Source: JACPYM01 sp963699175
GTDB taxonomy: Bacteria > Acidobacteriota > Blastocatellia > RBC074
Length of the DNA: 64,000 nt
NCBI GenBank assembly: GCA_963699175.1
Contig: OY969418.1
Span: forward strand, 2,790,001-2,854,000
Direction of reading: 5' to 3'
The notes beneath the pieces were generated by a model. The model searched no databases. It saw only the letters and a list, made by a program, of their open reading frames with translations, and was not told the DNA's origin. Below, piece by piece: positions 23,701-32,428 of the stretch (position 1 is its first letter; the number at the start of each line of letters is the position of its first letter). Made by a program: the position numbers and the translations under genes.

Positions 23701-25980
23701 ACTGCCGATGACGCAGACACGAGTGAGCAAGTACGCATCACCGCGCAAAATATGCCTACTGGCGCGACGCTCACTCCGTTGGCAGTGACAGCCGCGCGGG
23801 CTGCGGCACGTTTCGACTGGACGCCAACCAGCGCGCAAACCGGACTTTTCGTCGTCACCTTTCAAGCGACCGATGACAACCCGCTTACGCTCACGACTAC
23901 GCGCACCGTGGCTATCACCGTGACCGCGGCGGGCGCTGCCAACACGGGCGTCTGGACGGCGACGGGCGGGCCAATGGGAGGCGTTGATCTAACGGCGCTG
24001 CTCGCGTTGGACGGCTTGGTGCTGGCGGGGACGAATCAGTTCGGCATTTATCGTTCGACTAACAACGGGCAGGCTTGGACGCGCAATAACGACGCGCCCA
24101 CCACGCCCAACTATGTGCGCGCGTTGGCGGCTGGCAGCACGTCGCTCTTCGCCGCTTCGCTCATCGGCGGCATCTATCGTTCGGATGATCGCGGCTTGAG
24201 CTGGCAACCGGCCAATCAAGGCTTGCCTGATCAAATCTCGCTGATTACGCGTTCGCCATCCCTGCTGGCGGCGCGCGGCACAACGGTCTTCGTCGCTTTC
24301 CACAACCTTCAATTGCTTGGCCCACAAGCCGCCGTCGAGGTCTATCGCTCGATTAACAATGGCGCGAGTTGGACGCGAATCGAGGACGGCTTGCCGCGCT
24401 TCGGCGGACTGGTCGCGCTGGCGTTCACCGGCGCCAATGTTTTTGCCGCATATCAAACACAGCTCTTCCGCTCTGCCGACAACGGCGCGAACTGGCAAAA
24501 CATCACGCCGATTTCAGCCGATGGTTTGGTCTTTACCGATTTATTGGGCAAGGGGAATGATCTTTTCGCGGCGACGCAGCAAGGCTTGCTGCGTTCGAGC
24601 GATCAAGGCGCGACGTGGACGACGTTGAGGAATGCACCGCCAGGCATCAGCCAATTGGTGACGAGCGGCGCGAATCTCTTTGCCGTTGCGCCAAATGGCA
24701 CGCAACAGAGCGTCTATCGCTCGACCGACAACGGCGCGACATGGACGCGCGCTGACGCAGGTTTGCCGCCCACAGGTGATTTTGCACCCAGCGGCAACTT
24801 CCGCCTCGCGGCCAACGCGACGCATTTATTCGTCAATGCCTTCGGCAGAATTTATGTTTCGGCGAACCAGGGCGAACGTTGGGAGCCAGCGACACCGCTG
24901 ACCAACCTCACAGTGGCGACTTTGGCGACGTTGAATGCGGGAACACAGGACGCGCGACTTTTTGCAGGGACTGAAGTCGGCGTCTTCACCACCGGTGCGC
25001 CGTGGCAGGATTGGCGCGCCGCCAACAATGGGCTGCCGCTTTCCAATCAAGTTGGCGGCTCCGGTATTGCGGCCATCGGCCAACTCCTCACGCTGGACAA
25101 TCTGCTCTTCGCGCAACTGACGAACGGCTTCTTCCGCACGGCGGACAGCGGGCGCAATTGGGAGGCGGCCAGCACAGGTTTGCCGTTGCGCAACAGCCTC
25201 ATCCAAGCGGCGGGCGCGCATCGCACGGCGCTCTTTGCGAGTGTGACGGAGTATGGCGCACTTGGCGTGTCCGGTTTCAGCTACACGGTTTATCGCTCGC
25301 TGGATCGCGGCGCGACTTGGCAGGAAGCCAAACGAGGTTTGCCGAGTGTGGCGGTCACGTGCTTCACCGCCACGGGCATCGAGGGCGATGTCATCGTCGC
25401 GGGCACGGCAGGCAGCGGCGTTTATCTTTCAGCAGATAATGGCACAACCTGGCGCGCGCTCAATCAAGGCTTGCCGCCAAACAGTTCGGTCTTCGCGTTG
25501 GGAAGCCTGCCCGGTGGCAGCCGCTTATTGGCCGCCACGCAAAACGGCCTGTTCGTCTTCAACAGCACTAGCCAAAGTTGGACGCGTAGCGAGACGGGCT
25601 TTTTGCCTGGCATGTTGGTTACTGCGTTGCACGTCGCGGGCGGATACGTTTTTGCCGTCACGATCTCCAACGAAATGCCTTGTCCGAGTGGTGGTTTCTT
25701 GCTGCCGGATGCGACTGGGCGATTGCGCTGTTTCGGTGGCATCATCGAGGGCCCTCCCAGACCCAGAGAGCCTGAGCCAACTGTTGATGCCGCGCCGGAA
25801 CAAGTGGGGTTGAATCCTGGTGGCTTGTCGGGCGATGTATACGTTTCGACCGATCAAGGCACGACCTGGGCTGCGCTGGGCGCGGGGCTGCCGCGCGGCA
25901 CCACAACCACAATTGGTTCCAGCGGACGCACAGCCTTTGCCGGGACGGCTGGCGGCGGCGTTTTTGTTCGGCAGTTCTGA
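20728..25980 (+). CDS. Giant secreted propeller protein with N-terminal TIGR03437-like module
   Basis: This 1750-residue protein begins with a signal peptide (AVCAALALLSCVAQAQ). Residues 45-285 form a 'Solibacter uncharacterised' module (VSAASYEAQAVAPDSIAAIF, FFVSPTQINFLVPP, LFGTGWRN). Then come an IPT/TIG domain (about 293-385), a carboxypeptidase-regulatory-like domain (about 390-445), another such linker (about 690-770), and cadherin-like repeats (about 790-1070, NQPPRALAQTITTDED, VNDAPTL). The C-terminal 680 residues are BNR/Ycf48-like propeller blades (GIYRSTNNGQAWTRN, VYRSTDNGATWTRA). It is probably a cell-surface or secreted adhesion or binding protein. No sorting tail is visible. GGAGG precedes the ATG. 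Confidence 0.8.
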   Translation: MFRTTLGARVRCLRWQAVCAALALLSCVAQAQVPQVPRLAIVSAASYEAQAVAPDSIAAIFGPGLSVQTLTATTQPLPQRLGTTTVTVKDARNVEHAAGLFFVSPTQINFLVPPQAAPGAATITVNNGLARIEGSVTLVRVAPGLFTANGNGQGPALGLLLSINANGSQQTEPLAEFNQACRCYVARPISFGTAAEGQRFLVLFGTGWRNRATLSDLTARIGGVPVPISFAGGQSNFAGLDQLNIALPIASPTSGDNPLNGEGRLEVALSAVGFGSANVVEIERAASTPIAGGMQITGFEPTRVLAGERLTIRGSGFPSGIAVCTTINCPPFIVRIGKLEAPIISTTETAIMVRVPYGVVSDKVSVQFGVRGGVSATALPVRTSLSGFVEDTRRRPLAGVRVTLANSTLSVRTNAEGLFVLPDAPVDAAAVVTVDGTALGLTHEFPRLRLATSVLAQRDNFSAHPIVLQQATGAPIKVPNAVAIETRGEAAAFALQPAAQWPLLAEFDVLQQEPLGSFAFTLPNNTIVVPNCDDPSQGVDCLRPIEQLTLTQIENSRAPIPLPRGYFSSAIAQLTPLNATIVLGGKLTLPNLDRLPADQPVKLFHLAQAPLPLIGVVANGIGEWVEYAGRFCALGLPCPAARVSRDGQRIETDEAAIRTTGIFFAALERPTTTLTGRLVQPVEGGGVIIGGLGQPAQRPLARAIIAARGQVAVTDDNGGFVLRYVPVLARGEVSAVEFSFIRFDANGNARVERLVRNNVALVANSVIDLETTEAKPVNENRPPLIFAGSRFAVDEGKTSDYDLLVTDADSGTDPRETLRVSLSGPPFATLITRGEGRYSLRLTPGFADAGEYRVTLSAVDRAGASATQQLALTINQVNQPPRALAQTITTDEDRPKAIMLTGSDPDRDALRFIVLTPPRNGRLSGDAPDLVYTPQANFFGADSFTFKVSDGVLESEPATVTIQVNAVNDAPTLVVPNEQRIEAGKLLSFTLTADDADTSEQVRITAQNMPTGATLTPLAVTAARAAARFDWTPTSAQTGLFVVTFQATDDNPLTLTTTRTVAITVTAAGAANTGVWTATGGPMGGVDLTALLALDGLVLAGTNQFGIYRSTNNGQAWTRNNDAPTTPNYVRALAAGSTSLFAASLIGGIYRSDDRGLSWQPANQGLPDQISLITRSPSLLAARGTTVFVAFHNLQLLGPQAAVEVYRSINNGASWTRIEDGLPRFGGLVALAFTGANVFAAYQTQLFRSADNGANWQNITPISADGLVFTDLLGKGNDLFAATQQGLLRSSDQGATWTTLRNAPPGISQLVTSGANLFAVAPNGTQQSVYRSTDNGATWTRADAGLPPTGDFAPSGNFRLAANATHLFVNAFGRIYVSANQGERWEPATPLTNLTVATLATLNAGTQDARLFAGTEVGVFTTGAPWQDWRAANNGLPLSNQVGGSGIAAIGQLLTLDNLLFAQLTNGFFRTADSGRNWEAASTGLPLRNSLIQAAGAHRTALFASVTEYGALGVSGFSYTVYRSLDRGATWQEAKRGLPSVAVTCFTATGIEGDVIVAGTAGSGVYLSADNGTTWRALNQGLPPNSSVFALGSLPGGSRLLAATQNGLFVFNSTSQSWTRSETGFLPGMLVTALHVAGGYVFAVTISNEMPCPSGGFLLPDATGRLRCFGGIIEGPPRPREPEPTVDAAPEQVGLNPGGLSGDVYVSTDQGTTWAALGAGLPRGTTTTIGSSGRTAFAGTAGGGVFVRQF

Positions 25981-26059
25981 ATCTTTGACAAGCCGTTTCG
26001 GCGGCGCGTAGAATCCGCGTTCGTCGCAACGATTGCACTCATTATAGAGATTCCCAACT

Positions 26060-26923
26060 ATGGCTTGGTTCAAACGCGATACCGACAAACTCGGCGAGGC
26101 GCCGCTGCCGGAAGAACGCACCGTCAAAACCGAAGGCATCTTCGTCAAGTGCGAGAATGAAGATTGCGGCGTGACGATTTACCGCAAAGACCTCAAAGCG
26201 AATCTGAGCGTCTGCCCTACCTGCAATTATCACTTTCGTCTGACAGCGCGCGAGCGCCTGCAAATGCTCTTTGATAACGGCAAGTACGAAGAGCGCGACG
26301 CCAACCTGTCGCCGGTTGATCCGCTGGAATTTGTAGACACTATGCCTTACCGCGAGCGCCTGGCTAAAAGCCAGAAGGCGACAGGCTTGCGCGACGCCAT
26401 TATCGTCGGCAAAGGCAAGCTGAGCGAGCGTACGCTTGTTATCGCGGCGATGGAGTTCAAATTCATGGGCGGCGGCATGGGTTCGGTGGTCGGCGAGAAG
26501 ATCACGCGCGCGATTGAACATTGCCTGGAAAAACGCCTGCCACTGATTGTCGTCTCGTGCTCCGGCGGCGCGCGCATGCAGGAAGGCGCTCTCTCGTTGA
26601 TGCAAATGGCCAAAGTTGCCGCCGCGCTGGCGTTACTGGACGACGCGCGGTTGCCCTACATCTCGCTGTTGACCAACCCGACGACGGGCGGCGTGACGGC
26701 GAGCTTTGCCATGCTGGGTGATCTGAATATCGCCGAGCCGGGCGCGTTGATCGGCTTCGCGGGCGCGCGCGTGATCGAACAGACGATTCGCCAAAAATTG
26801 CCCAAGGGCTTTCAGCGTTCAGAGTTCTTGCTCAAACACGGCATGCTCGATGCTGTAGTTGATCGCCGCGAGTTGCGCGAGTTTCTCATCAGCACGCTGG
26901 AGTTCACCGGGCCGGATCAATGA
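26060..26923 (+). CDS. accD: Acetyl-CoA carboxylase carboxyltransferase subunit beta
   Basis: This 287-residue AccD is the zinc-containing half of the carboxyltransferase, which makes malonyl-CoA for fatty-acid synthesis in the cytoplasm with AccA. Crotonase-fold motifs are present: GGGMGSVVGEKI, SCSGGARMQEG, NPTTGGVTASFAMLGD and EPGALIGFAG. The N-terminal zinc finger is unusual: the first pair is CENEDC (C-x4-C) rather than C-x2-C, while the second is CPTC. The accA gene is not nearby. It has weak ribosome-binding sequence and probably its own promoter between 25981 and 26059. Confidence 0.93.
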   Translation: MAWFKRDTDKLGEAPLPEERTVKTEGIFVKCENEDCGVTIYRKDLKANLSVCPTCNYHFRLTARERLQMLFDNGKYEERDANLSPVDPLEFVDTMPYRERLAKSQKATGLRDAIIVGKGKLSERTLVIAAMEFKFMGGGMGSVVGEKITRAIEHCLEKRLPLIVVSCSGGARMQEGALSLMQMAKVAAALALLDDARLPYISLLTNPTTGGVTASFAMLGDLNIAEPGALIGFAGARVIEQTIRQKLPKGFQRSEFLLKHGMLDAVVDRRELREFLISTLEFTGPDQ

Positions 26924-26958
26924 ATTGCGGATTGCGGATTGCGGATTGCGGATTGCGC
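26924..26958. repeat. Heptamer tandem repeat ATTGCGG x5
   Basis: Five consecutive 7-base units (the last ATTGCGC) begin 1 base after the accD stop. They belong to the short tandem heptamer class seen at several intergenic sites in this window. Confidence 0.8.
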
Positions 26959-27023
26959 CGTCAGTAGCACGATCCGTGACCTTCAGTTTGTGCTCCGCGC
27001 GTCTATAAAAATCAGGAGTTGCC

Positions 27024-28025
27024 TTGTCATTCCGCATTCCGCATTCCGCATTCCGCATTTTCCTCCCACTCGTCGTTTGTCTTGGCACACTTGCTTGCGC
27101 GAAGGACGGAGCTGCTTCCAAATCGCCAAGCGCTGAAGCCATAGCCACGCCTGCCGTAGAACCACAGAAAAAGACGACGGCCTTTGACGGCGAGCGCGCT
27201 TTCAATCACGTCAAAGCGCAGGTCGAATTCGGGCCGCGCCCGGCTGGCTCGGCGGCGTTGGAAAAGACGCGCGAGTATTTGGTCAAAGAACTGAAAAGCT
27301 ACGGTCTGAAGGTGACGCTCGACGAGTTCACACCCACGACGCCGCAGGGCAAGGTGAAGATGAAGAACGTCATCGCAGAACTGCCCGGCGCGTCACCCGA
27401 CATCATCGCCATTGGCAGCCATTACGACACCAAGCCGTTCAAAGAATTCACCTTCGTCGGCGCTAACGATGGCGGGTCGAGTACTGGCGCACTGCTTGAA
27501 ATCGCGCGGGTGATGGCCAGCGACAAGACCCAGCGCAAGTTCACCTATCAATTCGTCTTCCTGGATGGCGAGGAAGCTTTTTGTCACGGCTGGGACGAGT
27601 GCCTCGGCAACAAGGATCACACCTATGGCAGCCGCCATATGGTCGAACGTCTGCGCGCGGACAAACAACTCAATCAAATCAAAGCCTTCGTCCTGCTGGA
27701 TATGATCGGCGACAAAGATTTGAATATGATGCGCGAAGATAACTCGTCTTCGTGGTTGGTGCAGGCCATTTGGGCAACGGCGCAGGAAGCGGGCTACAAC
27801 AAAAATTTCCTCCGCGAGTCATCTTATATTGAAGATGACCACTCGCGCTTTCTGGAAGCAGGGGTGCCCGCCGTGGACTTGATTGATTTTGAATATGGCG
27901 GCGTGCAAAACCAGTACTGGCATACAAAAGACGATACGCTCGATAAGCTCAGCGCACAGAGTCTGAAGGCCGTCGGCGATGTTGTGCTGCTCAGTCTGCC
28001 GAAGATTGAAGCGCAGATCAGATAA
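27024..28025 (+). CDS. M28-family zinc peptidase or glutaminyl cyclase-like exported protein
   Basis: This 333-residue protein has metal and catalytic motifs HYDTKPF, GANDGGSSTG, FLDGEEAF and a C-terminal His (NQYWHTKDDT). The size and the WDECLGNKDHTYGS insert fit the glutaminyl-cyclase-like branch of M28; the aminopeptidase branch is the alternative. The N-terminus is a signal peptide ending in LGTLACAKDG, possibly a lipobox. The first 12 residues (SFRIPHSAFRIF) are encoded by four ATTCCGC heptamers, and the TTG start at 27024 lies 5 bases before the repeat. No other start precedes the hydrophobic core. An extracytoplasmic role is likely. Confidence 0.78.
   Translation: MSFRIPHSAFRIFLPLVVCLGTLACAKDGAASKSPSAEAIATPAVEPQKKTTAFDGERAFNHVKAQVEFGPRPAGSAALEKTREYLVKELKSYGLKVTLDEFTPTTPQGKVKMKNVIAELPGASPDIIAIGSHYDTKPFKEFTFVGANDGGSSTGALLEIARVMASDKTQRKFTYQFVFLDGEEAFCHGWDECLGNKDHTYGSRHMVERLRADKQLNQIKAFVLLDMIGDKDLNMMREDNSSSWLVQAIWATAQEAGYNKNFLRESSYIEDDHSRFLEAGVPAVDLIDFEYGGVQNQYWHTKDDTLDKLSAQSLKAVGDVVLLSLPKIEAQIR
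27029..27056. repeat. Heptamer tandem repeat ATTCCGC x4, inside a signal peptide
   Basis: Four perfect 7-base units overlap codons 2-11 of the M28 peptidase. They give an FRIPHSA-type peptide repeat, because 7 bases in three frames repeats every 7 residues. Confidence 0.8.
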
Positions 28026-28602
28026 CGAGAGCAACTTGCGGCCTCGGCAAGTCACTTCAGCCAGCCAGCTTATTTGCTTGGCTGCGCCGTAATGTTTTCC
28101 AACAGTGCACACTTATTGGCGTCCACCCCTCAAAACTCAATCAGCACAACTGGCTCGTATGCCGGTGGTACGTCCAATATTAAGCTTGCATCTTTAACGC
28201 AGATGCTAGATGATTTGCGCGACTTGGCAGCGGTGCGGGAAGCGAAGCAGGCCGTTGTAAGTCACACCTAAGCAGTACAATCGAGTTGTTTGGATAGCTG
28301 AGGCTTTCGCCTCGGAGGTTGGCTCGCATGCAACGCCGAGGGGAAAGCGCGCAGGCAAGGCTTTAGCAGTTGTCTGCCAGCCGTCAACTCGATTCCCCCC
28401 TGATGTTCTTTCTCGACATAGCCATAGGAACGAACCGCCAACGAAGCTGATCGTGCGGTCAATTTCGGGTTCGGGTGTTTCTCTGCGCTGCCGCTTTCGC
28501 TCCCTGGCGCGCGCGTAGAGGCGCCATTGCGGTAGCTGCGTCTCACCACAGCTTGTAAGCAAAGGCGGGATTCTGGACTAACAACCAAGAAGGAAAAGTA
28601 GG
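28026..28602. other. 577-base region without a supported gene
   Basis: No convincing coding frame is seen here; possible frames lack ribosome binding sites and domain-like sequence. A small GAGGC-TTTC-GCCTC hairpin lies at 28300-28313. The region may hold a decayed gene. Nothing else recognisable. Confidence 0.4.
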
Positions 28603-28848
28603 ATGAACAAGTGGGAATATCGGACGGTTGATTGGGGCGAGATTCGCAAGATCGGTTCACGTATCACTGGCGAAGATTTTATTGACGCCAACGTGGACGC
28701 GGGCTTGAACTCGCTAGGGCAAGAGGGCTGGGAATTGACCAGCGTTTATGTTGACGGCTACGCAGTGCACCGTAGCAACAAGGGCGAGGAGTTGCTTTCC
28801 AGCAGCCGTTACGTCAAATACACCTTCAAGCGCCCTGCCAGCGCCTAA
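28603..28848 (+). CDS. DUF4177-like small protein
   Basis: This 81-residue protein has the short beta-alpha-beta pattern of DUF4177: NKWEYRTVDW at the start, then LNSLGQEGWELTSVYVDG and a final strand YVKYTFKRP. The function of the family is unknown. GGAAAAGTAGG precedes the ATG. It stands alone between a gene-free region and convergent minus genes. Confidence 0.65.
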   Translation: MNKWEYRTVDWGEIRKIGSRITGEDFIDANVDAGLNSLGQEGWELTSVYVDGYAVHRSNKGEELLSSSRYVKYTFKRPASA

Positions 28849-28937
28849 CTTACTCAACGAGATAACGGTGGTGAGTGTGGTGTGAGAGGGTCTTTGCCAT
28901 TTGAACTGCGCTCATCACCCATCAACCGGCTAGTCTG

Positions 28938-29162
28938 TCATTTCCGCTGGTGGTTGATAATTTCCTTGATGTCGGCAAAGAGCACTTTAGTGATCGTGCC
29001 GTCATTGCCGAGAATTTTGACCGCCGGTTTGCTGAACGGCTGTGTGCTGCGCAGATTATCTATCTTGCCGCGCACGCGTAGACCTTCGTGTGTGACGACC
29101 TCGACATCCTCGCTTTCGAGCATGCCCTGCAACTTTTCCATCATTGTAAAGAAATCTGACAC
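28938..29162 (-). CDS. Small hypothetical beta-rich protein
   Basis: This 74-residue protein starts with a short helix (FFTMMEKLQGML), followed by strands (VEVVTHEGLRVRGKIDNL, AVKILGNDGTITKVLFADI) reminiscent of an SH3- or Sm-like small barrel. GGGGAGAG lies upstream of the ATG. No family recognised. Confidence 0.5.
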   Translation of the reverse strand: MSDFFTMMEKLQGMLESEDVEVVTHEGLRVRGKIDNLRSTQPFSKPAVKILGNDGTITKVLFADIKEIINHQRK

Positions 29163-29237
29163 GGTTTCTCTCCCCTGCTGTCTCGTTATTTATCAGAACT
29201 CCCTGCGCCAGACACCTTGCCTATTCTTCGGCTACGT

Positions 29238-30170
29238 TTAACTACAACCCAACCACTGCGTCCAGATTGCCCACGCCGTCTCGGTGGTCTGCTTCTTGAG
29301 CGAATCATCCAAACCGAACAGCAACAACACCGATTGAACGCCGTTGTAGACCAGATGCGTCGCGACGCTCGGCAAAATGCTGCCCGTCGCCGCACGCAGC
29401 ATCGTCAAGATAAAGCTCAACAACACAATCGTCACAATAGCCGCCCAACTCCCCCAGTATTGCGGTACGTGCACCAGCACAAAAAGAAATGTCGTCAGGC
29501 CTACGCCCGCTACCCGTCCCCAGCGCTTTGCGATGCCAGGATAAAGCACGCCGCGATAGACCACTTCTTCAACCAGCGGCGCCGTCAGCACGGCCAGCAG
29601 CGCAGTCAACACGCGCACGCTCGTCCCCAGCTTCAACATCCGCTCCAGATCGGTCTCGTGATGTGGCAGGATTTTGGCAAACAACATCGCCGCGCCCATC
29701 ATCAGGAACGCCAGCGCCACTGCGTGCACCCATTTGAATTGCGGATGCCAACTCCAACCCAGCGTGCGCCAGAAAGGCCGTTGCCCGCGTCCCGCCACAA
29801 TCAACCAGCAAAAGCCCAGCGTCAACAAATGCGCGGGAAACGCCGACGCGATTGAAAGCATCGCCAACAGCCAGTCTATCTGGATCGCCTTCGGCACCCC
29901 ACCTGACTGAAAAACCCTTACAGCAACGTAAATGATGGCGGCGATGATCTGCGTGCCGACCATCAACGCCAGACTGATCAGCCAAGTCAGCAAGCCCATA
30001 CCAGCGCCCCACGGCACTGCTTCCGGCGGCGCTGTAGCGGCAGCCTCTTGCACAGGCGCTCCAAACACTGCCGGCTCATTGATTGCTTGCGCAATGCAAC
30101 TCGGACATCCACCAAACCCCGGTTCAAACGCCTGACCGCACTTCGGACAATACTCAACCACTGTTGCCAT
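29238..30170 (-). CDS. CPBP-family intramembrane metalloprotease with zinc ribbon
   Basis: This 310-residue protein starts MATVVEYCPKCGQAF, with CxxC...CPSC forming an N-terminal zinc ribbon. About six to eight membrane segments follow from residue 55. The catalytic CPBP (Abi/CAAX protease) motifs are EEVVYRG near residue 210 (Glu-Glu and Arg) and a His in FVLVHVPQ, with a final HLVYNG. Family members cleave membrane proteins or peptides, and some process bacteriocins or prenylated proteins. The ATG at 30170 is preferred over an upstream GTG because the ribbon then starts directly. The substrate is unknown. Confidence 0.82.
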   Translation of the reverse strand: MATVVEYCPKCGQAFEPGFGGCPSCIAQAINEPAVFGAPVQEAAATAPPEAVPWGAGMGLLTWLISLALMVGTQIIAAIIYVAVRVFQSGGVPKAIQIDWLLAMLSIASAFPAHLLTLGFCWLIVAGRGQRPFWRTLGWSWHPQFKWVHAVALAFLMMGAAMLFAKILPHHETDLERMLKLGTSVRVLTALLAVLTAPLVEEVVYRGVLYPGIAKRWGRVAGVGLTTFLFVLVHVPQYWGSWAAIVTIVLLSFILTMLRAATGSILPSVATHLVYNGVQSVLLLFGLDDSLKKQTTETAWAIWTQWLGCS

Positions 30171-30301
30171 AATCTTGCTCACTGACAAACCCTGCACCTT
30201 GCGGCCAGCTATTCGGCACGCATTTCACCGAACACCAACCAACGCCGCCCACTCTACACGCGCAGCAACAAGCGCGTCAAATTTTCATTGCGACAAGCCG
30301 T

Positions 30302-30829
30302 TCAGGCCAACAGCCTGTCTGCCATCAACAGCGCAATGATCGTCTTTGAATCAACCAACGCGCCGCGCATAGCCATCTGCACCGCCTCCGACAATGGCAA
30401 ATAAACGATCTCGATCAACTCATCGTCATCCAACTGCTGTGTCGCCGGCTGCAACTCAGTCGCCAGATAAACGTGCAGCTTCTCTTCGCAAAAGCCCGGC
30501 GTCGGGTAAAACTCGCAGAGCTTTTCCAAGCGTCCCGCGCGCCAGCCGATCTCTTGCTCCAACTCGCGCGCCGCGCACTCTTCCGGCGCTTCGCCCACTT
30601 CCAACTTCCCTGCCGGAATCTCCAACAACTCAGCGCGCGCCGGATGCCGATACTGCCGCACCAACGCGATGCGGCCATCGTCAAAGACTGGTAAAGCTCC
30701 CGCGCCGCCATTATGCCGCACGACTTCGTGCACCAACTCCTGACCGTTCGCTTCGCGCAAACGGTCACGATCTACTTCGAAGACCAGACCTTTGAAAATC
30801 TTTTCGGATGTGAGCAATTGACGCGGCAC
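30302..30829 (-). CDS. NUDIX hydrolase, ADP-ribose pyrophosphatase type
   Basis: This 175-residue protein has a full Nudix box (GKLEVGEAPEECAARELEQ followed by EIGW), with the REx2EE metal-binding glutamates, preceded by RQYRHPARAELLEIPAG, typical of ADP-ribose pyrophosphatases. A C-terminal DELIEIVYLPLSEAVQM segment completes the fold. It would hydrolyse ADP-ribose or a similar nucleoside diphosphate in the cytoplasm. Confidence 0.88.
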   Translation of the reverse strand: MPRQLLTSEKIFKGLVFEVDRDRLREANGQELVHEVVRHNGGAGALPVFDDGRIALVRQYRHPARAELLEIPAGKLEVGEAPEECAARELEQEIGWRAGRLEKLCEFYPTPGFCEEKLHVYLATELQPATQQLDDDELIEIVYLPLSEAVQMAMRGALVDSKTIIALLMADRLLA

Positions 30830-30863
30830 GATCTACATATCTCCCCACAACAGCCTGCGGACA

Positions 30864-31991
30864 CTACTCGTCAAAAAACAAGACATTCGGCCCATCTTCT
30901 ATCTTCCGCGACCGGCGCCAATAGAAGAAGCTGCTGCCCGCTAGCAAACCCAGAAAGATAGCGATCAGAAGCATGATGCCGATCCAATAAAAAGTCCGCA
31001 GCAAGATGCTGGCCGTCTGCATTGCTTCTTCAATAGCAGCAGGGTCTGGTGGTCGCACAGCCAGCGGGATCGAGGTGAACTTATCACCTGCCCAAGTAAC
31101 CTTCGGTGTGTATTGGATCTCGCTCGTGAGTTGCTCGGCCACAGCTTGCTCAGTAGTTCCCGTCGTAACGACAGCATAATTGCCGACGCGCTTCAGCCAA
31201 GTCTGCCTTCTAGCCGGGTCGGGTTGCGCATTGATTGCCGCTTCGAGGCTGGCGTAACCATCCGACGCCAATTGCGGGGTCTGAAACTCGAAAATGATGA
31301 TACCGATGGATAGTTGATTAGCCGGCTGATTAGCTTGATAGAGCGCGGCAGCAGCTTCTACTCCGGTATTATCAAACCGCACCGCCGGAGACAGAAAACC
31401 GAAACGCTTATCTTGGGCGAGGGCTTGCGCACCAGTCACATAAAACTCGCTGGCCGCAACGCGCGCAGCTTTGGGCAAATGATCTACGAGCGGTGGCAGT
31501 TCGGCTTTTCCGTTTGAGAACGGCGGCAGCTCGCGTAACAACTCAGTCGCACTGACCTCAGTCAGTTTCACGCCACGCAACCTGATGACATAACGTCCCG
31601 CGCAAAACTGCTGTTGGTGCGCCGTCGCCAGCAACCGGTTGAACGTGTAAAAGCCATAAGCGCCGGACGAGAAGCGCATTTCAAACAATTCCACTAATAG
31701 CCGCTCTTTGCCCTTCGCATAACTGCGTCTGACGCCAGATTGGAGTTCATACTCCAATCCAACTTCTCCCTGCTCCAGGCGCTTCGCCTCTGCGCCACTG
31801 AACATCTGCGCCGGGCCAGGGGCTTGCCAGCCATCCCCCAGTTTGTCCGGCAGGCTGAGCTTCTTTGTGTTGGCACTGGCCAATGAGATGACCTGAAGCG
31901 GTTCAGCGCCCAGTGACACAGCTACACAAGCGCACGCGAGCAACATCACCGAGGAAAGCTGCTTGAAAAAATTACTGCTAGTTATTGACAA
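30864..31991 (-). CDS. Exported protein with C-terminal membrane anchor (DUF6599-like)
   Basis: This 375-residue protein has an N-terminal signal (SVMLLACACVAVSLGAE), a long periplasmic region (LPDKLGDGWQAPGPAQMF, LVELFEMRFSSGAYGFYTF, FEFQTPQLASDGYASL), and one C-terminal membrane helix (YWIGIMLLIAIFLGLLAG) with a short basic tail. The layout and the LGDW/YGFYT motifs resemble DUF6599 proteins; function unknown. The TTG start at 31991 has GGAGGAG at the right distance. Confidence 0.55.
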   Translation of the reverse strand: MSITSSNFFKQLSSVMLLACACVAVSLGAEPLQVISLASANTKKLSLPDKLGDGWQAPGPAQMFSGAEAKRLEQGEVGLEYELQSGVRRSYAKGKERLLVELFEMRFSSGAYGFYTFNRLLATAHQQQFCAGRYVIRLRGVKLTEVSATELLRELPPFSNGKAELPPLVDHLPKAARVAASEFYVTGAQALAQDKRFGFLSPAVRFDNTGVEAAAALYQANQPANQLSIGIIIFEFQTPQLASDGYASLEAAINAQPDPARRQTWLKRVGNYAVVTTGTTEQAVAEQLTSEIQYTPKVTWAGDKFTSIPLAVRPPDPAAIEEAMQTASILLRTFYWIGIMLLIAIFLGLLAGSSFFYWRRSRKIEDGPNVLFFDE

Positions 31992-32051
31992 AACATCTCC
32001 TCCAATAACTCTAAGCCGATGGGTCAGCGTAGAACGGACTCAAGCCTGTGG

Positions 32052-32136
32052 TGCGGTACAGGGAGCGGTAGCGACCTGGTGACTCCGGGTACCCATGACT
32101 CGGAGTCACCAGGTCGCTACCGCTCCCTGTACCGCA
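32052..32136. repeat. Long palindrome, family A copy 2 (36-bp perfect stem)
   Basis: The arms 32052-32087 and 32101-32136 are perfect reverse complements around a 13-base loop. They share the GTACAGGGAGCGGTAGCGAC core of copy 1 and extend inward. Confidence 0.9.
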
Positions 32137-32213
32137 TAAGCACAGCTATTCAACCATGCGCCTCACCGTCGTGCAAGAAAGGCGATTTCAACCACGAACC
32201 TCGGCAGTCAAGC

Positions 32214-32287
32214 GTTTAGAGTACGAGCTTTAGCTTGCTAGTGGATTGTACACACGCCACTAGCAAGCTAAAGCTCGTACTCTAAAC
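32214..32287. repeat. Long palindrome, family B copy 1 (31-bp perfect stem)
   Basis: The arms 32214-32244 and 32257-32287 (outer end GTTTAGAGTACGAGCTTTAG) are perfect reverse complements around a 12-base loop. A second copy is at 43240. Confidence 0.9.
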
Positions 32288-32428
32288 ACTCGACGCCAAT
32301 CGCTCACGTCGCTTTCAACTCGCACAGCTTGACACCTCTGGCCGACTCCGCGAAGCTAGCGCCCGTCGCTGACAGGCAGTTCGCTTCAGCTACCTGAGCC
32401 ACTACAGTTTCGGCAGCAACAGGAGGAA

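Larger units (their letters stand above)
31992..32428. other. 437-base gap holding two palindromes
   Basis: No gene is seen. The region contains one family A and one family B palindrome (separate entries) 77 bases apart. The remainder probably carries the promoter of the NB-ARC gene, though no clear box pair was found. Confidence 0.5.

Noticed and set aside
22759..23865. Long minus-strand frame (368 codons) opposite the giant protein at 20728
   Set aside because: It is antisense to a clear multi-domain protein, lacks domain-like sequence, and is typical of the open third frame in GC-rich repeats.
28268..28660. 130-codon minus-strand frame in the gene-free region
   Set aside because: Ser/Arg-rich composition, no motif, no ribosome binding site, and overlap with the DUF4177-like start.
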